DNA of 64,000 nucleotides from Catenulispora pinistramenti (GTDB lineage Bacteria > Actinomycetota > Actinomycetes > Streptomycetales > Catenulisporaceae): the NCBI RefSeq assembly GCF_018274385.1, contig NZ_JAAFYZ010000005.1:58306-122305 (forward strand). The letters are read 5' to 3'. The notes under the pieces were generated by a model. That model saw only the letters and a list, made by a program, of their open reading frames with translations, had not been told where the DNA came from and did not search any database. Of this stretch, positions 59,901 through 62,900 are shown one piece after another (positions within the stretch are counted from its first letter, which is position 1; the number at the start of each line of letters is the position of its first letter). Both the position numbers and the translations under genes were made by a program.

Positions 59901-62900
59901 CGCGGTCCAGCGGCGGGTAGTAGTCGAAGCGCTGGAGGAGATCGGCGGCGGCGAGGTAGGCGGCATCGGGCGCGGCGGTGGTGCGCCGGTTCTGCCGGGA
60001 GGGGACCGCCACGCGGGTCACCAGCGCCTGCACCTCGGCCATGGCCTGCTGGGCCTGGCGGAGGTACGGACCGGACAGTTGAGGCGCGATCTCGGCGATG
60101 TGGCTGTAGAGCCCGCGCAGCCCGTCCGCGGCAGCCGACCGCCGGGCGGTGTCGTTCGGCGCCGCGCGCAGTCCCTGGACGATCGATCCGGTGACGCCGA
60201 GTGTCGCGATGGTCTGTGGCACGCCTTCGGCAGTGTTCCGCTGGGAATCCAGCCGGGCCACGTCGGTGAACAGGGTCAGCGCGCGCCGGAGTTCTTCGGG
60301 GCCTGATGCCTTGCCGAGTGGTTCGGCGGCCAGTCGGGCTTGGAAGCGGTCGGCGGTGGCTTGTTCGTGGTCGAGCCAGAGGTCCAGGGGCAGGGTGTGG
60401 TCGCCGAACAGGGCGTTGTGGGTGCTGGCCCAGTCGTGACGGAAGCTTTGGGCGATGGCGGTGCGGATCGGTTCGGGGAGGTCTTGGGTTTGTGGGTACA
60501 GGTCGGCGAAGTGGGCCGCGGCGTCGGTGAGCGCTTGGGCGAGCGCGGCGCCGTGGGCCAGCCGGCGCGGGGTGCGGTCGGCGAGTTCGGTCAGGCGGGT
60601 CTGGAGTCGGGCGAGGGCTTCGGCGACGCTGTCCGGGGCATAGCGCTGGGCGGCGAGCTCGGTGTGGGTGTCGCTGAGGATTTGCTGGAGTTCGGCTTGG
60701 GCGATCAGAGCTTGGCGGTGGACGATGTCGGGCGCGGGTTGGGTGGCCAGGGACTGTAGGTGCTTCTGGAGCACGGCGTTGGAGTGTTCGACGTAGCGTT
60801 CGCCGAGCTGTTTGAGGGCTTGGTCGAAGGTGAGGCGGTCCTGAAGCCCGGCGGTGATCAGGTCCAGGCGGCGGGTGAGGACTTCGGGGCGGTTGTCCAG
60901 GTCGGCGTGGGAGACGTCGCGGTAGACGGCTTCGGCTTCGCGGTGCAGGGTTTGGCGGATCTGCTGGATGTGTTCCGCTGTCCGCGGTGTCCCGCTGTCC
61001 GCGAGGGCGCGGGTCAGTCGCTCGTCCAGGATCGGTCGGCGCTGCTCGAACACCGCGGCCAGATCCAAGCCGTGTTCGAGGTCGGTGACGGCGGCGCCGA
61101 CGAGGCTGTCCAGCCGAGCGGTCTCGGCGGCGTTGAAGACGGTCCGGGCCGGGTCCAGGAATCCGGCCCGGAGCCGGCGGACGGCGTCGCGGGCGGCGGC
61201 GGTCGCGGTGCTGCGCAGCTCGGCGATCCGCTCGGGCGCCGGGAGGTGCTGTCCGGTGGCGGTGTGACGGTCCTGCCAGTCGGTGACCGCCCGCGTGATG
61301 GCCCGGTCGATCGCGGTGTGCCGGCGGTGCTGGTCGGCGATGCGCTCCAGACGTTCATCGAGGTGGCCGACCAGGTGGTCCAGGAGGGCCCGGAACTTTT
61401 GCGCGCTCTGGCCGGGATCGTGTCCGGCGGTGCCGAGGTCGTGGTGGGTCTGGCGGTGCACGACGTGGACGTCGTCGGTGAAGGAGGCCAGGGCGCTGTC
61501 CACGACGGCCCGATCTACGTCCCGGTAGACGGGCGGGTCGGTGGCCGTCCAGCGGGCCCGGGCGTCGTCGGCGGCGGTTCGGGCGGCGGCGGCCGCCTCG
61601 GGGGCGATCCGGGAGTAGGCGATCGCGCGGTGCAGGTCCTCGCGCAGGTCCTGGTAGGTGATCCGCCAGGTGTCGGCGGCTTCCTGCCAGGCTGCACTGT
61701 CGTGGTCGGTGCTGTCGTGCTCGGTGGTGTCGTGCTCAGCGGTGTCGACCCGGTGCCAGATCGCCGTGTAGGCGGTGTCAGCCTGCTGACGGTACTCGGC
61801 GAGGCTGGGCATGCCGGGGCGTGCGCCGGGGTCGGCGTCGGGGTGCGCCAGCGGGTCCGGTGCCGTGGCGGCGAGGATCTGGTGATAGTCGGCGGTGAAG
61901 TCCGGTCGCCGCGCCTGGATCGTGGCGGCGGCGTCCAGTCGGGCCCTGATGGCGTCCAGGAGTTCGGTTTGGCGGCGTTGCCAGGTGGTCGGGGTGTCCT
62001 GGTCCGGTGGCGGGTGTCGGGGGTCGCGGCCGGTGGTGTCCGCGGGTGGTGGTGTGGCGGTGTGGGGCCGGGCCGGGCCGGCGCGGGGTTGGACGGGCAG
62101 GTGGATGCCGCGTTGGGCGGCGGCGTCGGCTTGGAGTCCGGGGACGAGGTCGCGGAAGTCCTCTTCGGCTTTTCGGCGGTGTGCGGTGCTGGCCGCCGTG
62201 GGGTCGGCCCGGTCGGCGGCGACGGCGTCGGTGTATTGGACGGTGACGTGCTGGACGCGGTCGTCGCGGCTGAGCCGGTAGAGGTGGTCGTCGGGCGACA
62301 GGTAGTACTGGACGCTGCCGTGTTCGCCGTTGCGGGCGGCGCGGTTCTCGGCCTGGATGTCCAGGTCGCGGGAGACGGTGGAGCGGGCGGTGACGCGGAC
62401 GTGGAGTCCGCCCAGGGTTTTGGCTTCTTTGCTGATCGGGACGTCGACTCCGCGCGCGCCTTGCATGTTGATGACGGTGATCTTGCCGGGGAGCCCGCCG
62501 GCGTCGACGAGGCGTTGGAATTCGGCCTCGGCCTCGACGCCTTTTTCCAGGAACCATTTGGCGTCGATGGCGACGTGGTCGGAGCCGCGGTCGGTCAGTA
62601 GCCGCGACAGTTCGGCGACGAGGTTGTTCTCGTGGGCCAGGATCAGCTGCGGCTGTCCGGTGCCCTCTTGCATGGCGATGGCGTCCTCGGCGATGCTCTG
62701 GAGTTTTTGTCCGGTGTCGGGGAGGACCTTGTCGTCGGCCACGGCCAGTTGTGATTCGTGGTAGCGGGGGATGTCGGCGATGTCGGGGGACAGGCCCTGC
62801 TTGGCGAACAGTTCGCTTTTGCCGTTGGCGGTTCCCGAGGCGCCGACGACGGTGTCGTAGTTCTCCTTGGTGTAGATGGTTTTGGCGTCGACGCTGTTGG

